DNA of 64,000 nt from Ascarosepion bandense (lineage: Eukaryota; Mollusca; Cephalopoda; Sepiida; Sepiidae), in contig JBBBDQ010001945.1 of the NCBI GenBank assembly GCA_037127315.1, positions 1 through 64,000 on the forward strand, written 5' to 3'. Position numbers and translations under genes: made by a program. Positions 10,390 to 21,429 of this stretch are shown piece after piece; position 1 is the stretch's first letter; every line of letters begins with the position of its first letter. A model generated the notes under the pieces. The model searched no databases. It had not been told where the DNA came from and saw only the letters and a list, made by a program, of their open reading frames with translations.

Positions 10390-11186
10390 CGTCACTTAAT
10401 TTGTGTAAATAATTTTGCTATTCAAGGGTATTTTCGACTAATGATAAATAGCATCACGGTTCAATTATTTCCATTAGTTTTGTCTTGTAGAAGATTTAAA
10501 TTTCTGTCTTCGAGAGATTGAATTCTTAACGGTTTGGCAAGCGAACGCAAGCAACATAACTCGACTATATTCTGTAAAAAACGGTTTAATTTCTATTTTT
10601 GTCTTCAGAAATTGAATTAAATCAACTTTACAGTGTTAGCTGCTTGTGGTAAGTCAACTGGGATTCAGTCCATTTTTCAGTCTGTTTTTGTGAAATTTCT
10701 TGGAAATTATTTTATTTATTTATTTTTCGTCTTTTGGCCGTCTTTGTTTTTTGTTTTTTGTTTTTTCGTCACTTAATTTGTGTAAATAATTTTGCTATTC
10801 AAGGGTATTTTCGACTAATGATAAATAGCATCACGGTTCAATTATTTCCATTAGTTTTGTCTTGTAGAAGATTTAAATTTCTGTCTTCGAGAGATTGAAT
10901 TCTTAACGGTTTGGCAAGCGAACGCAAGCAACATAACTCGACTATATTCTGTAAAAAACGGTTTAATTTCTATTTTTGTCTTCAGAAATTGAATTAAATC
11001 AACTTTACAGTGTTAGCTGCTTGTGGTAAGTCAACTGGGATTCAGTCCATTTTTCAGTCTGTTTTTGTGAAATTTCTTGGAAATTATTTTATTTATTTAT
11101 TTTTCGTCTTTTGGCCGTCTTTGTTTTTTGTTTTTTCGTCACTTAATTTGTGTAAATAATTTTGCTATTCAAGGGTATTTTCGACT
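10390..11186 (+). repeat. Tandem 5' monomers of LINE A (2.1 units, 377 and 370 bp)
   Basis: The block starting CGTCACTTAATTTGTGTAAA occurs at 10390, 10767 and 11137. Units 1 and 2 are almost identical; the 7-bp length difference is one GTTTTTT copy at the junction. The third is a ~50-bp stub that stops at TTTTCGACT. By analogy to mouse L1 and some insect LINEs, such monomers may be promoter units; that is inference. The very low divergence suggests a young duplication. Confidence 0.85.
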
Positions 11187-11721
11187 TTTACTAAGTTAAA
11201 ACTTTGTAAGCCTCAGTCACTTTTTCCTTGTTTTTTTTTTTTTTTTTAATTGGAGTAGATAGTTTCTACTATCGCCCGGTCTCACACTCCACCCCCTTCT
11301 TTTGAATGAGTTTAGAGGTGATCACCTTGTTTCTTGTTTAGGAAGGGGTTCCCGGATCATCCCCTTTCTCTGGTCTTGGTGTTAGTTCAGCTGGAAGCTC
11401 TTTGCAGTTACGGAGTATGGTGGCAACGTCTTTACATTCTGAGGGTACCGGGTTGGCAGTTTCCTGGTTGCTGCTTCCGACTGGTAGTTAGGAGCCCGAA
11501 CTCTTGCGTAGCGTCTTGAGAGGCTGCTCTGATCAACAGTTGAATAATACCGGGGTTCTTGTAGTGCCATATCGCGCATGGACGGGCGTCCCTGCATGAA
11601 CGTTCGGTGGGCAACCCCGAGGCCACATTATGTTGTAGGCCGCGCCAGTCTCCATCCTTCACAAGTTGCAAATGATTGACCGACTGATTCTATTCTAAGA
11701 CCACTCCTTAACTGAATTACT
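11187..11721 (+). promoter_or_regulatory. 5' untranslated region of LINE A
   Basis: A poly(T) stretch (11230-11246) is followed by AATTGGAGTAGATAG and ATCGCCCGG, then GC-richer sequence to the ORF2 start. Several stop codons in all frames exclude a long ORF1, so this copy has no visible gag-like first ORF. The segment from 11247 reappears at the 5' ends of short elements at 40583 (+) and 56563 (-), which marks it as a functional 5' region of the family. Confidence 0.7.
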
Positions 11722-14106
11722 ATGGAAAAAAGCAAACATAATAACAAAACTAAACCAGCTCATTTGAAAACGCCCAAACCTGTCTGCATCTCTTTCACTA
11801 ACATACGCGGCATCCGCACCAACTTCCCCAGCGTAGATTCATTCCTCCATAATAACTCACCTGATATATTAGCCCTATGTGAAACTAATCTTAACCCTTC
11901 TATCCCCTCATCTGAGTTCTGCGTTCCTGGCTACCTTCCCCTCTTCAGGAAGGACTCCAGTGTTCATATGCATGGGCTTGGTGTCTATGTCAGCGAACAC
12001 CTTCCCTTAGCTAGGGTGTCATCTTTTGAATCCCCAGATCATTCTTTCATGTGCTTCCGCCTCTCACTTCTCAGCTCGATTAGCTATCTCTTCTTTCTGT
12101 ACCGCTCTCCTTCCTCCCCTGACTGTTCGTTACTTGACATCATTTCTGACAATATTGACAAAGCCATTTCTACCCATCCCTCTGCCCATGTATTCGTGTT
12201 TGGTGACTTTAACGCCCACCACACCAAGTGGCTGAAGAGCGCTGTCACTGACCCTGCTGGTGTCCACACCATGAACTTTTCAATCACCCAATCCCTTACG
12301 CAAGTAGTGGACTTCCCCACGCGTTTCTCCGACAACCCTAACGGAAGGAACTCACTTCTAGACCTCTGCTTCACTTCCATCCCAGACTCTTGCACTACCA
12401 GACAACTCTGCCCACTTGGAAACTCTGACCACACTGTAGTGTCCGTCAATATTTCACTCCACTCCCGCCCGACCCATGAAACACAGACAAGTAGAATATC
12501 ATACTGCTATCAAAGAGCAGACTGGGATTCGTTCCGAGACTTCCTCTGTGACATCCCTTGGAACAACGTCTTTAGTCTTCCCATCGAAGAATGTGCATCC
12601 GAGGTCTCCTCCTGGGTTAAGGCTGGCATTGATGCCTTCATCCCTGCGAGGAAATTCCAGCTTAAATCTCATTCGTCTCCATGGTTCTCACCCGCTTGTT
12701 CGGCTGCCATTGCCCACCGGAATCATTTCTTCCGACTTTATTGTAACTATGCGTCGGAACAAAACAGGCGCCTTTTCACTTCAGCTCGTAATAAGTGTAA
12801 AAGGGTACTTAACGAAGCTAAGATGTTGTTTGCTGCCAGAATGAAGCAACGCATAGCATGCTCTAAATTCGGCTCTAAAGACTACTGGCGACTCTGTAAA
12901 AGAGTACTTAACAAGAGCAAGTCCACAATACCCCCGCTAATCAACAAATTTGAGGTCCTCACCTCCCCAGCAGATAAGGCTGAATGTTTTGCCCGCAGAT
13001 TCTCGAACAATTCGAGTCTGGACTCGTCTGGAGTTTTTACACCCGACTTCTCACCTAGAACCGAGGCACAACTGAATGATGTCCACATTACACCTTCGCT
13101 TGTCTCTAAGATAATCTTAAAACTTGACCCTCACAAAGCGAGCGGTGGTGACGGAATCCCAACCATAGTCTTAAAGAAATGTGCCCCTGAACTCTCCTCT
13201 ATCCTTTCTAAGCTCTACAACCTCTGCCTATCTGCTTCCTGCTTTCCTGCCTGTTGGAAATCTTCCTCTATAGTTCCTATATTTAAAAACACTGGAGAAC
13301 CCTCTGACCCTGCAAATTACCGCCCTATCAGCCTTCTTCCGATCTTTGGCAAAGTGTTCGAAGCCATTATCAACGCCGAGGTGGTTCAGCATCTCACAGC
13401 ACACAGGCTCCTCTCGGACAAGCAATATGGTTTCCGCTTCACCAGGTCTACTGCTGATATGCTAACGACCATCACCGAGTACATATACCAGGCACTCGAC
13501 AGGAATGGCGAAGCTCGAACCGTTGCATTGGATATATCTAAGGCGTTCGACAGAGTTTGGCATGCTGGCCTTCTATGTAAACTGCGGAGCTATGGTATAA
13601 CTGGACATTTGTTTGAACTAATCCAGTCATTCCTCTCTCACCGCACAATGAAGGTGGTATTAAACGGACATGCCTCTCAGAACTACCATACAAACGCAGG
13701 TGTCCCCCAAGGCTCCATCTTAGGTCCTACACTCTTCCTGATATATATTAATGATCTCCCTGATTCCATAAGAACCCAAATAGGTTTGTACGCCGATGAC
13801 ACCACAGTTTACTCTCGCCTCCAACAAAAATCTGGTGTAGGCGTCAAAGCTAAACTTGCAGCCGAGATTGAAAAAGACCTCCAATCCATATTGGACTGGG
13901 GTAAGAAATGGCTAGTAAATTTTAATGCTTCTAAAACGAAGCTACTGTCAATTAACCATCATCGACAATCTCACCTACCTCCCATTAGCATGGACCAGGC
14001 TTGCCTCCCAGAGAGTAAAACACTACACCTGCTTGGCTTCACACACTTTCAGCAGACCTCAAGTAGAATGACTATGTCGAATCCATTGCTAAATCCGCTG
14101 CTATGA
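11722..14106 (+). CDS. LINE A endonuclease/reverse transcriptase, frameshifted
   Basis: The protein of 794 residues nicks target DNA and copies the element's RNA at the nick. An APE-type endonuclease spans roughly residues 20-245: catalytic E54 in LALCETNL, GDFNAHH at 161-167 and SDH at 235-237. The reverse transcriptase covers roughly 430-750: DISKAFDRVWH near 610, GVPQGSILGP near 665 and the catalytic YADD at 690-693. Start: the first ATG after stops in all frames, giving a short basic leader. The last ~22 residues are out of frame. A shift near 14040-14055 diverts translation and it ends at TGA 14104, before the family's C-terminal region. This copy is therefore probably inactive, although the catalytic motifs are intact. 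Confidence 0.92.
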   Translation: MEKSKHNNKTKPAHLKTPKPVCISFTNIRGIRTNFPSVDSFLHNNSPDILALCETNLNPSIPSSEFCVPGYLPLFRKDSSVHMHGLGVYVSEHLPLARVSSFESPDHSFMCFRLSLLSSISYLFFLYRSPSSPDCSLLDIISDNIDKAISTHPSAHVFVFGDFNAHHTKWLKSAVTDPAGVHTMNFSITQSLTQVVDFPTRFSDNPNGRNSLLDLCFTSIPDSCTTRQLCPLGNSDHTVVSVNISLHSRPTHETQTSRISYCYQRADWDSFRDFLCDIPWNNVFSLPIEECASEVSSWVKAGIDAFIPARKFQLKSHSSPWFSPACSAAIAHRNHFFRLYCNYASEQNRRLFTSARNKCKRVLNEAKMLFAARMKQRIACSKFGSKDYWRLCKRVLNKSKSTIPPLINKFEVLTSPADKAECFARRFSNNSSLDSSGVFTPDFSPRTEAQLNDVHITPSLVSKIILKLDPHKASGGDGIPTIVLKKCAPELSSILSKLYNLCLSASCFPACWKSSSIVPIFKNTGEPSDPANYRPISLLPIFGKVFEAIINAEVVQHLTAHRLLSDKQYGFRFTRSTADMLTTITEYIYQALDRNGEARTVALDISKAFDRVWHAGLLCKLRSYGITGHLFELIQSFLSHRTMKVVLNGHASQNYHTNAGVPQGSILGPTLFLIYINDLPDSIRTQIGLYADDTTVYSRLQQKSGVGVKAKLAAEIEKDLQSILDWGKKWLVNFNASKTKLLSINHHRQSHLPPISMDQACLPESKTLHLLGFTHFQQTSSRMTMSNPLLNPLL

Positions 14107-14612
14107 AAGTCGGTTCTCTGTGTAGGGCCCGGAAGTTTTTTCCGTCTAAATCTATCCTGCACATTTACAAATCTACCATCCGCCCGTGCATTGAATACTG
14201 CTGCCATATCTGGTCGGGTGCCCCTGCTGTTCTCCTCGGGCTTCTCGATAAGGTTCAGAGGAGGGTCTGTAATGTGATAGATACCGACTTGGCAGACCGC
14301 CTGCAGTCTCTCTCCCACCGGCGAGACGTGGCTTCGCTGTGTCTCTTCTATAAATACTTTCACGGCTTCTGCTCCGATGAACTTAGATCACTGGTGCCCC
14401 CTAAATACGAATTTGCACGAGATACTAGATTAGCAACTAGATCCCACCCTTTTACAGTGAAATCGATAAAATGCAGCCGTAACTTCTACTCCAACAGTTT
14501 CTTTCCTCGCACTTCCCGACTGTGGAATTCTCTTCCAAACGATTGCTTCCCCAACGGCTACAATCTCCAGGAGTTTAAATGTAAGGTCAATAGACACCTC
14601 CTAACACACTAA
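14103..14612 (+). pseudogene. C-terminal segment of LINE A ORF, separated by frameshift and stop
   Basis: The reading frame continues the reverse-transcriptase protein beyond the break: SILHIYKSTIRPCIEYCCHIW, then SHRRDVASLCLFYKYF, then SRLWNSLPNDCF and a stop at 14610-14612. The same frame is open back only to an in-frame TAG at 14064-14066. A related copy at 32.7 kb keeps a W-N pair there, so the stop looks like a tryptophan codon mutated to TAG. Together with the upstream frameshift this makes two separate lesions. The segment is not a separate gene; its ATG at 14103 is internal. Confidence 0.88.
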
Positions 14613-14817
14613 CCTGCTCCCATTCTATCAAACACTCTTCCCATCTGCCCGACACTCATCCTCGCTATCCTTACTCATCTATCACCTTTCTCCTGACATT
14701 CCCTATGTCTATCCACTCCTTCTCTTTACCTTCCCCTATGTAGCCCCATGCGCAATAGTGGCAGTGGAATGCCTTGCTTGGGGTGAGATGATTAAAAAAA
14801 AAAAAAAAAAAAAAAAA
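14613..14817 (+). other. 3' UTR and poly(A) of LINE A
   Basis: Pyrimidine-rich sequence leads to the conserved end TAGCCCCATGCGC, CCTTGCTTGGGGTGAGATGATT and an A run (14793-14817). The same end terminates fragments at 9.06 (-), 20.4, 39.0, 40.77, 52.1, 56.38 (-) and 60.57 kb, so it is probably the site recognised by the reverse transcriptase. Confidence 0.85.
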
Positions 14818-14845
14818 TATTTATTGCCATCATCCTCATAACTGT

Positions 14846-14868
14846 GTGTGTGTGTGTGTGTGTGTGTG
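14846..14868. repeat. Microsatellite (TG)n
   Basis: About 11 TG units just downstream of the LINE tail. Confidence 0.95.
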
Positions 14869-15197
14869 AAAACGATTGTGTATATATAATCAACCAATCT
14901 TTTAATTCATTGCTTTCTTTAGAAAGGCTATTTACTTTCAAATAATTTGCTGAAAGCATTGATAAAAAACGAAGATATACTTTTGGAGTATTTATAAGAA
15001 ATCTAGTCACTGGAGGTATTTATTAATCTGATCTTACAAGATCAAAAGATTCCAGCCTATTCTAACTCAATCCCTCACAAGAAGGTGTTAACACAGCTAC
15101 ATTTTCCTAACCCTATCCCAACACAAAAGTGTTGCATCCCTGAAATGTATTTGCTTATTAAAGTCTCCCATATGAAAAAAATTAGTATACATATATT

Positions 15198-18100
15198 TGT
15201 GGACTTGGATGCTTTGCTTTGTGGACTTGGATGCTTTGCTTTGTGGACTTGGATGCTTTGCTTTGTGGGACTGGATGTTTTGCTGTAATTTGGATGCTTT
15301 GCTTTGTGGATCTGGATGTTTTTGCTTAGACTTGGATGTTGAGCTTGTGGACTTGGATGCTTTGCTTTGAGACTGATGCTTTGTGGACTTGGATGCTTTG
15401 CTTTGTGGACTTGGATGCTTTGCTTTGTGGACTTGGATGCTTTGCTTTGTGGACTTGGATGCTTTGCTTTGTGGACTTGGATGCTTTGCTTTGTGGACTT
15501 GGATGCTTTGCTTTGTGGACTTGGATGCTTTGCTTTGTGGACTTGGATGCTTTGCTTTGTGGACTTGGATGCTTTGCTTTGTGGACTTGGATGCTTTGCT
15601 TTGTGGACTTGGATGCTTTGCTTTGTGGACTTGGATGCTTTGCTTTGTGGACTTGGATGCTTTGCTTTGTGGACTTGGATGTCTTGTTTGTGGACTTGGA
15701 TGCTTTGCTTTGTGGACTTGGATGCTTTGCTTTGTGGACTTGGATGCTTTGCTTTGTGGACTTGGATGCTTTGCTTTGTGGACTTGGATGCTTTGCTTTG
15801 TGGACTTGGATGCTTTGCTTTGTGGACTTGGATGCTTTGCTTTGTGGACTTGGATGCTTTGCTTTGTGGACTTGGATGCTTTGCTTTGTGGACTTGGATG
15901 CTTTATGGACTTGGATGCTTTTGCTTTGTGGACTTGGATGCTTTGCTTTGTGGACTTGGATGCTTTGCTTTGTGGACTTGGATGCTTTGCTTTGTGGACT
16001 TGGATGCTTTGCTTTGTGGACTTGGATGCTTTGCTTTGTGGACTTGGATGCTTTGCTTGTGGACTTGGATGCTTTGCTTTGTGGACTTGGATGCTTTGCT
16101 TTGTGGACTTGGATGCTTTGCTTTGTGGACTTGGATAAGCTGGAGCTTTGTGGACTTGGATGTTTTGTTTTGTGGACTTGGATGCTTGCTTTGTGGACTT
16201 GGATGCTTTGCTTTGTGGACTTGGATGCTTTGTTTAGATTCTGGATGCTTTGCTTGTGGACTTTGGATGCTTTGCTTTGTGGACTTGGATGTTGCTTTGT
16301 GGACTTTGGATGCTTTGCTTTGTGGGATGGATGTTGCTGTGGACTTGGATGCTTTGCTTTGTGGACTTGAGCTTTGCTTTGTGGACTTGATGCTTTGCTT
16401 TGTGGACTTGATGCTTTGCTTTGTGGACTTGGATGCTTTGCTTTGTGGACTTGGTTTTGTTTTTGTGGACTTGGATGTTTGCTTTGTGGACTTGGATGCT
16501 TTGTTAGACTTGGATGCTTTGCTTTGTGGACTTGATGCTTTTGCTTTCAGACTTGGATGCTTTGCTTTGTGGACTTGGATGCTTTGCTTTGTGGACTTGG
16601 ATGCTTTGCTTTGTGGACTTGGATGCTTTGCTTTGTGGACTTGGATGCTTTGCTTTGTGGACTTGGATGCTTTGCTTTGTGGACTTGGATTGCTTTGTTT
16701 TGTGGACTTGGATGCTTTGCTTTGTGGACTGGATGTTTTGCTTTGTGGACTTGGATGCTTTGCTTTGTGGACTTGGATGCTTTGCTTTGTGGACTTGGAT
16801 GCTTTGCTTTGTGGACTTGGATGCTTTGCTTTAGACTTGGATGCTTTGCTTTGTGGATCTCTGGATGCTTTGCTTTGTGGACTTGGATGTTTTTGCTTTG
16901 TGGACTTGGATGCTTTGCTTTGTGGACTTGGATGCTTTGCTTTGTGGACTTGGATGCTTTGCTTTGGGACTTGGATGCTTTGTTTTGTGGACTTGGATGC
17001 TTTGCTTTGTGGACTTGATGTTTGCTGTGGACTTGGATGCTTTGCTTTGTGGACTTGGATGCTTTGCTTTGTGGACTTGGATGTTTGCTTTGTGGACTTG
17101 GATGCTTTGCTTTGTGGACTTGGATGCTTTTGCTTTGTGGACTTGGATGCTTTGCTTTGTGGACTTGGATGCTTTGCTTTGTGGACTTGGATGCTTTGCT
17201 TTGTGGACTTGGATGCTTTGCTTTGTGGACTTTGGATGCTTTGCTTGACTTGGATGTTTTGTTTGTGGACTTCATTGCTTTGTGGACTTGGATGCTTTGC
17301 TTTGTGGACTTGGATGCTTTGCTTTGTGGACTTGGATGTTTTGCTTTGTGGACTTGGATGCTTTGCTTTGTGGACTTGGATGCTTTGCTTTGTGGACTTG
17401 GATGCTTTGCTTTGTGGACTTGGATGCTTTGCTTGTGGACTTGGATGCTTTGCTTTGTGGACTTGGATGCTTTGCTTTGTGGACTTGGATGCTTTGCTTT
17501 GTGGACTTGGATGCTTTGTTTTTAGGACTTGGATGCTTTGGGTTTTTGTGACTTGGGATGCTTTGCTTTGTGGACTTGGATGCTTTGCTTTGTGGACTTG
17601 GATGCTTGCTTTGTGGACTTGGATGCTTTGCTTTGTGGACTTGGATGCTTTGCTTTGTGGACTTGGATGTTTGCTTTGTGGACTTGGATATTGTTTGTAG
17701 ACTTGGATGCTTTGCTTTGTGGACTTGATGTTTGTTGAAGACTTGGATGCTTTGTTTTTGTGGACTTGGATGCTTTGCTTTGTGGACTTGGATGCTTTGT
17801 TTGTGGACTTGGATGCTTTGCTTTGTGGACTTGGATGCTTTGCTTTGTGGACTTGGATGCTTTGCTTTGTGGACTTGGATGCTTGCTTTGTGGACTTGGA
17901 TGCTTTGTTTGTGGACTGAAGCTTTGCTTTGTGGACTTGGATGCTTTGCTTTGTGGACTTGATGCTTTGCTTTGTGGACTTGGATGCTTTGCTTTGTGGA
18001 CTTGGATGCTTTGCTTTGTGGACTTGGATGCTTTGCTTTGTGGACTTGGATGCTTTGCTTTGTGGACTTGGATGCTTTGCTTTGTGGACTTGGATGCAGT

Positions 18101-18368
18101 TTTGTTTGTGGACTTGATGCTTTGCTTTGTGGACTTGGATGCTTTGCTTTGTGGACTTGGATGCTTGCTTTGTGGGACTTGGAGTTTTTGCTTTGTGGAC
18201 TTGGGATGCTTGCTTTGTGGACTTTGGATGCTTTGCTTTGTGGACTTGGATGTTGGCTTTTGTGGACTTGGATGCTTTGCTTTGTGGACTTGGATGCTTT
18301 GCTTTGTGGACTTGGATGCTTTGCTTTGTGGACTTGGATGCTTTGCTTTGTGGACTTGGATGCTTTGT
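15198..18368. repeat. 22-bp minisatellite, about 144 units
   Basis: The unit TTGGATGCTTTGCTTTGTGG plus AC repeats head to tail for 3.17 kb. Central blocks (for example 15380-15680 and 15700-15900) are identical unit to unit. The left edge and scattered sites carry 1-base losses in T runs and short gaps. Because 22 is not a multiple of 3 and the unit has no stop on either strand, all six frames stay open for hundreds of codons. They give a 22-residue repeat on each strand (plus strand MLCFVDLDALLCGL..., minus SIQVHKAKHPSPQSK...). There is no splice, start context or codon bias to support translation. The plus strand is G- and T-rich. Confidence 0.97.
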
Positions 18369-18399
18369 GAGAGTTTTAATTCATGCGTTTCAGACATGT

Positions 18400-18990
18400 A
18401 TTAATAAGTAATACTAACATTACTTTCAGCAAAATTCTAGTTTTGCTAATCCCCATTGAACTAATCAATATTGATTGAAGCAGTTTTTGAATCAATAGTG
18501 ACATTTTTCTTTTGTCATTGAAATCAGCAGTTCAAATATACACTGCATTTTCTGAAAACAAAATCAATTCAGAAATTATATACCAATAATAATCAATACA
18601 TAATCAGATTTTTCATTCTTTCACCCATCAAGCTACTATTATTGTAAATAGAAACAGCAATTATTTTTGCTCTTACACCCTTTTGCTCTTCAATTTTGTC
18701 TACAATCTTAGTTTATCATAAAATAAACTCGATGTAAAACAAAATATTTTTTCTATTGAGGAGTTTTCATGGCTTTGATTAGTGCCACAAAGAATATGTC
18801 CAACCTCATCTCATTCTTCATATTTTTCTCTTATTCAGTCCAGATTTTAAATGTGTCTTGATTCTACCAATTTATAAAAAAAAATGCCAAAACACTAAAA
18901 ATTCCTTTGGGGCACCAGCATTTGTTTCTTCAGATTCTCTTTCTATATAATCTGCAAATTGTCATGTCTTAGGAAAGAGTGGTTTCCTGT
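18400..18990. other. Unassigned AT-rich sequence
   Basis: Nothing recognised between the minisatellite and the SINE relic. Confidence 0.4.
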
Positions 18991-18994
18991 TAAA

Positions 18995-19145
18995 TTCTCC
19001 AGTTTGAAATTCAGAGTTGTCATCCCAGAGTAGCTATTACTCAAGGCTAGAGAGTAATTAGTCTACTCTTTCCCCAGCTATGGGTTAAATAGAGATGATT
19101 CATGCCTTCCACAAGGGCATTTTTTACGAAAGTGAACTCAAAAGA
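18995..19145. mobile_element. Degenerate or rearranged SINE A relic
   Basis: AGCTATGGGTTAAATAG is in plus orientation, whereas the following AGAGATG...CCTTCCACAAGGGCATTTT fits the minus orientation. The relic seems to be a join of two opposite fragments. Confidence 0.4.
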
Positions 19146-19980
19146 CTAAGCAAGGATTTGACTGGCTTACCTATTAGTCTATGCTAAATACACTTTCATT
19201 AATGTTTTAAGGAAATGGCCTAAAATAGGACAATTAGTATCGTCATATCAAAGAAGTGGGTTTGCTTATGGTTTGTGATTGTTGCATAATTCCCACCCAA
19301 GATTTTAAAAGTAGAGCAGCTGTCTATTTAGAGCAGTGGTTCCAAAATGGTTCACTGCAGATGAAAAAGAATGAAAGATTTAGAAACAGTTTTTAAAAAT
19401 TCATGTGCTAAAAGTTATTTCATAATTTAATATAGATCACTTATAATTGCATACATGAATATCAATGATAATGTTTTGACTTTTAAAGGCAGATAACAGC
19501 AAATTCAATTTCATGTTTTCTTTACTTTTAAAATCAACCTTATATCAAAACTTGGTGAGGTGCAAACATTTTCATTCTAAAGATATGATATGGAAAAAAA
19601 AAAAAAAAAAAAAAAATTAACCAACTTAGGATCAACATGAAAATATTTTATACATGTTCCTTATGATATGTAATTAAAAGCAAGTTTTATAAATGTCAAT
19701 AGAATGATTTGACATGTTAGTTTGGTTAAAGATTTCTTGGAATATGCCAAAAAACAAAATTTCAGTGTTGAGAAAAAAAAAAAAAAAAAGGCTTCATGAA
19801 ATTACCTACATCAAAATCCTCTAACAAAATCTATAATTAGAAGAGACCAATCACGCCATACCTTTAAGAATAGAGATGCTAGATAAAAGGAAAAATGGAT
19901 TTGAATCTAGCACATTTCCTTTGAAATTGAAAAAATCTGCAAGATATTCCCAAACATCAAAATTTTTTGTAAGTTTTTAA

Positions 19981-20401
19981 GTCACTGGTGCCTCTGCAAC
20001 AGATGTTTACTAGTGCAACCAGACTGGCATCTGGGTCTCACCCATTCACAGTTAGATCAACCAAATGCAGATAACAACACTACTCCTTCAGCTTTTCTTG
20101 CACTTCCCACCTGTGGAACTTGCTTCCATATTCTTGCTTTCCTGATGGCTATAACCTCCAGGAATTTAAATGCAAGGTCAATTCTCATCTCTTAACTACT
20201 TGACCCTAGTTCTTCCCTCACCACCCTGTATATCCTTTCCTTTCTCTCCACCTTTGCAACTGTCATCACACCTTTATTCCCATCCTTCTCTTGCTCCTTT
20301 CTAACTGGTTCATCCTTCTCTTCACTAATCTTTTTACTCTTATGTAGCCCCCTGCACATCAGTGGCGTTACCACCTTGCTTGGGGTGATATGATTTAAAA
20401 A
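19981..20401 (+). mobile_element. LINE A 3' fragment
   Basis: A 5'-truncated copy covers the LINE C-terminus (LALPTCGTCFH, RNLNARSILIS in shifted frames) and the 3' UTR end CCTTGCTTGGGGTGATATGA followed by an A-rich start of flank. It has stops and gaps, so no protein is expected. Confidence 0.8.
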
Positions 20402-20880
20402 GACTACAAATATGGCTATGTCAGAAATTGATTTAATAATAAAAAAGACACTGAATTTTGCTTGTAAAATTGGTTTATATTGTCCAAGCTAACACATTTG
20501 CAATTTCCAGTAAAACCCTGTCTTGTCTATGCAGGTTTGTATTTTTGTATTATAAGCTTCGAATAAACTAATAAAATATGCGTATCTTGTAGTCAATTGA
20601 AGAACATAACACCAAACATAAGTGACATATGAAAGAATGATTTTTCTAAAGTTATTTAACCTATTGCTGTAGAAGAAGAGATTCATAACTAAGTAAAATG
20701 TAACAAATTTGAATTTGTACCATCTTCCAATTAGTCATTTCAAGCCACTACCAATTAAACCACCGCACACCCTTTTAGTGCACTTGTAGTAAAGGAACAA
20801 GATGATCCAAATAATGCATGATTTCATAAAAATTGATTTCCAGCAATGAGGAAAGTCAAACTATTGGCTCAGATGTTTGA

Positions 20881-21030
20881 TAAAAAAAAAAAAAAAAAAA
20901 AATTATATATATATAAAATTAAAAAATAGTAAAAAAAATAAAAATATATACCATAATCAATGCAAAGATACAAAGAAAAATAAGTCAATTTCAAAAAATA
21001 AGGTGAAGATCAAAATATTTATTAATATGG

Positions 21031-21085
<55 letters not shown>
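20881..21085. repeat. Poly(A) and (TG)n(TA)n(TG)n microsatellites
   Basis: A run at 20881-20901, then GT/TA/GT blocks at 21031-21085 that run straight into the tail of the SINE B copy at 21086. Confidence 0.93.
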
Positions 21086-21220
21086 TTCATCCACAGAGAT
21101 CTGTTTCGCTGTATCACAGCTCATCAGTACGGTTAGACTAATTGCTTTTTAACCCAGGATTGAAACCTGACCGAACTGGCGTCAGTCGGCAATTCTACCT
21201 CTAACCTATGGGCGCTCGGT
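21086..21220 (-). mobile_element. tRNA-derived SINE (family B)
   Basis: The minus strand begins GAGCGCCCATAGGTTAGAGG and carries B box GGTTTCAATCC and the body ending GATCTCTGTGGATG. Its 3' end continues into a TG/TA microsatellite. This copy and 25321-25466 are the least diverged of the four. Confidence 0.85.
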
Positions 21221-21296
21221 AGAAAGAGGCAGATTTTTTAGCATTTATATTATTATACACACCCAATAGCTGAGTGTTCTAATTCATTGCTGAATG

Positions 21297-21299
<3 letters not shown>

Positions 21300-21352
<53 letters not shown>
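21300..21352. repeat. Microsatellite (AT)n
   Basis: About 26 units, one of the longest uninterrupted AT runs in the window. Confidence 0.97.
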
Positions 21353-21354
<2 letters not shown>

Positions 21355-21429
21355 CTAAGTGAAAGAACATGTACATTAAAAGCCACTGTTCAAGCATTTA
21401 CTTTTATAAAGAATGCTTAATACAGAGTA

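Larger units (their letters stand above)
10390..14817 (+). mobile_element. Near full-length jockey-like LINE (LINE A)
   Basis: This is a non-LTR retrotransposon. It has tandem 5' monomers (10390-11186), an untranslated region to 11721, an endonuclease/reverse-transcriptase ORF (11722-14106), a shifted C-terminal segment (14103-14612), and a 3' UTR ending GGGGTGAGATGATT plus about 24 A. No LTRs are seen. GC content jumps well above that of the flanks from ~11270 onward. No clear target-site duplication is visible. Many truncated relatives lie in the window on both strands, so the lineage has been active here. The one-letter signatures recall jockey/CR1-clade LINEs; exact clade assignment needs a tree. 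Confidence 0.9.

Noticed and set aside
15336..18411. Open reading frames of 100-777 codons on both strands
   Set aside because: All are translations of the stop-free 22-bp minisatellite; no start context, splice signals or codon bias.
19334..19620. Possible hAT element start (CAGTGGTTCCAAAATGG)
   Set aside because: No matching opposite terminus or 8-bp target duplication found.
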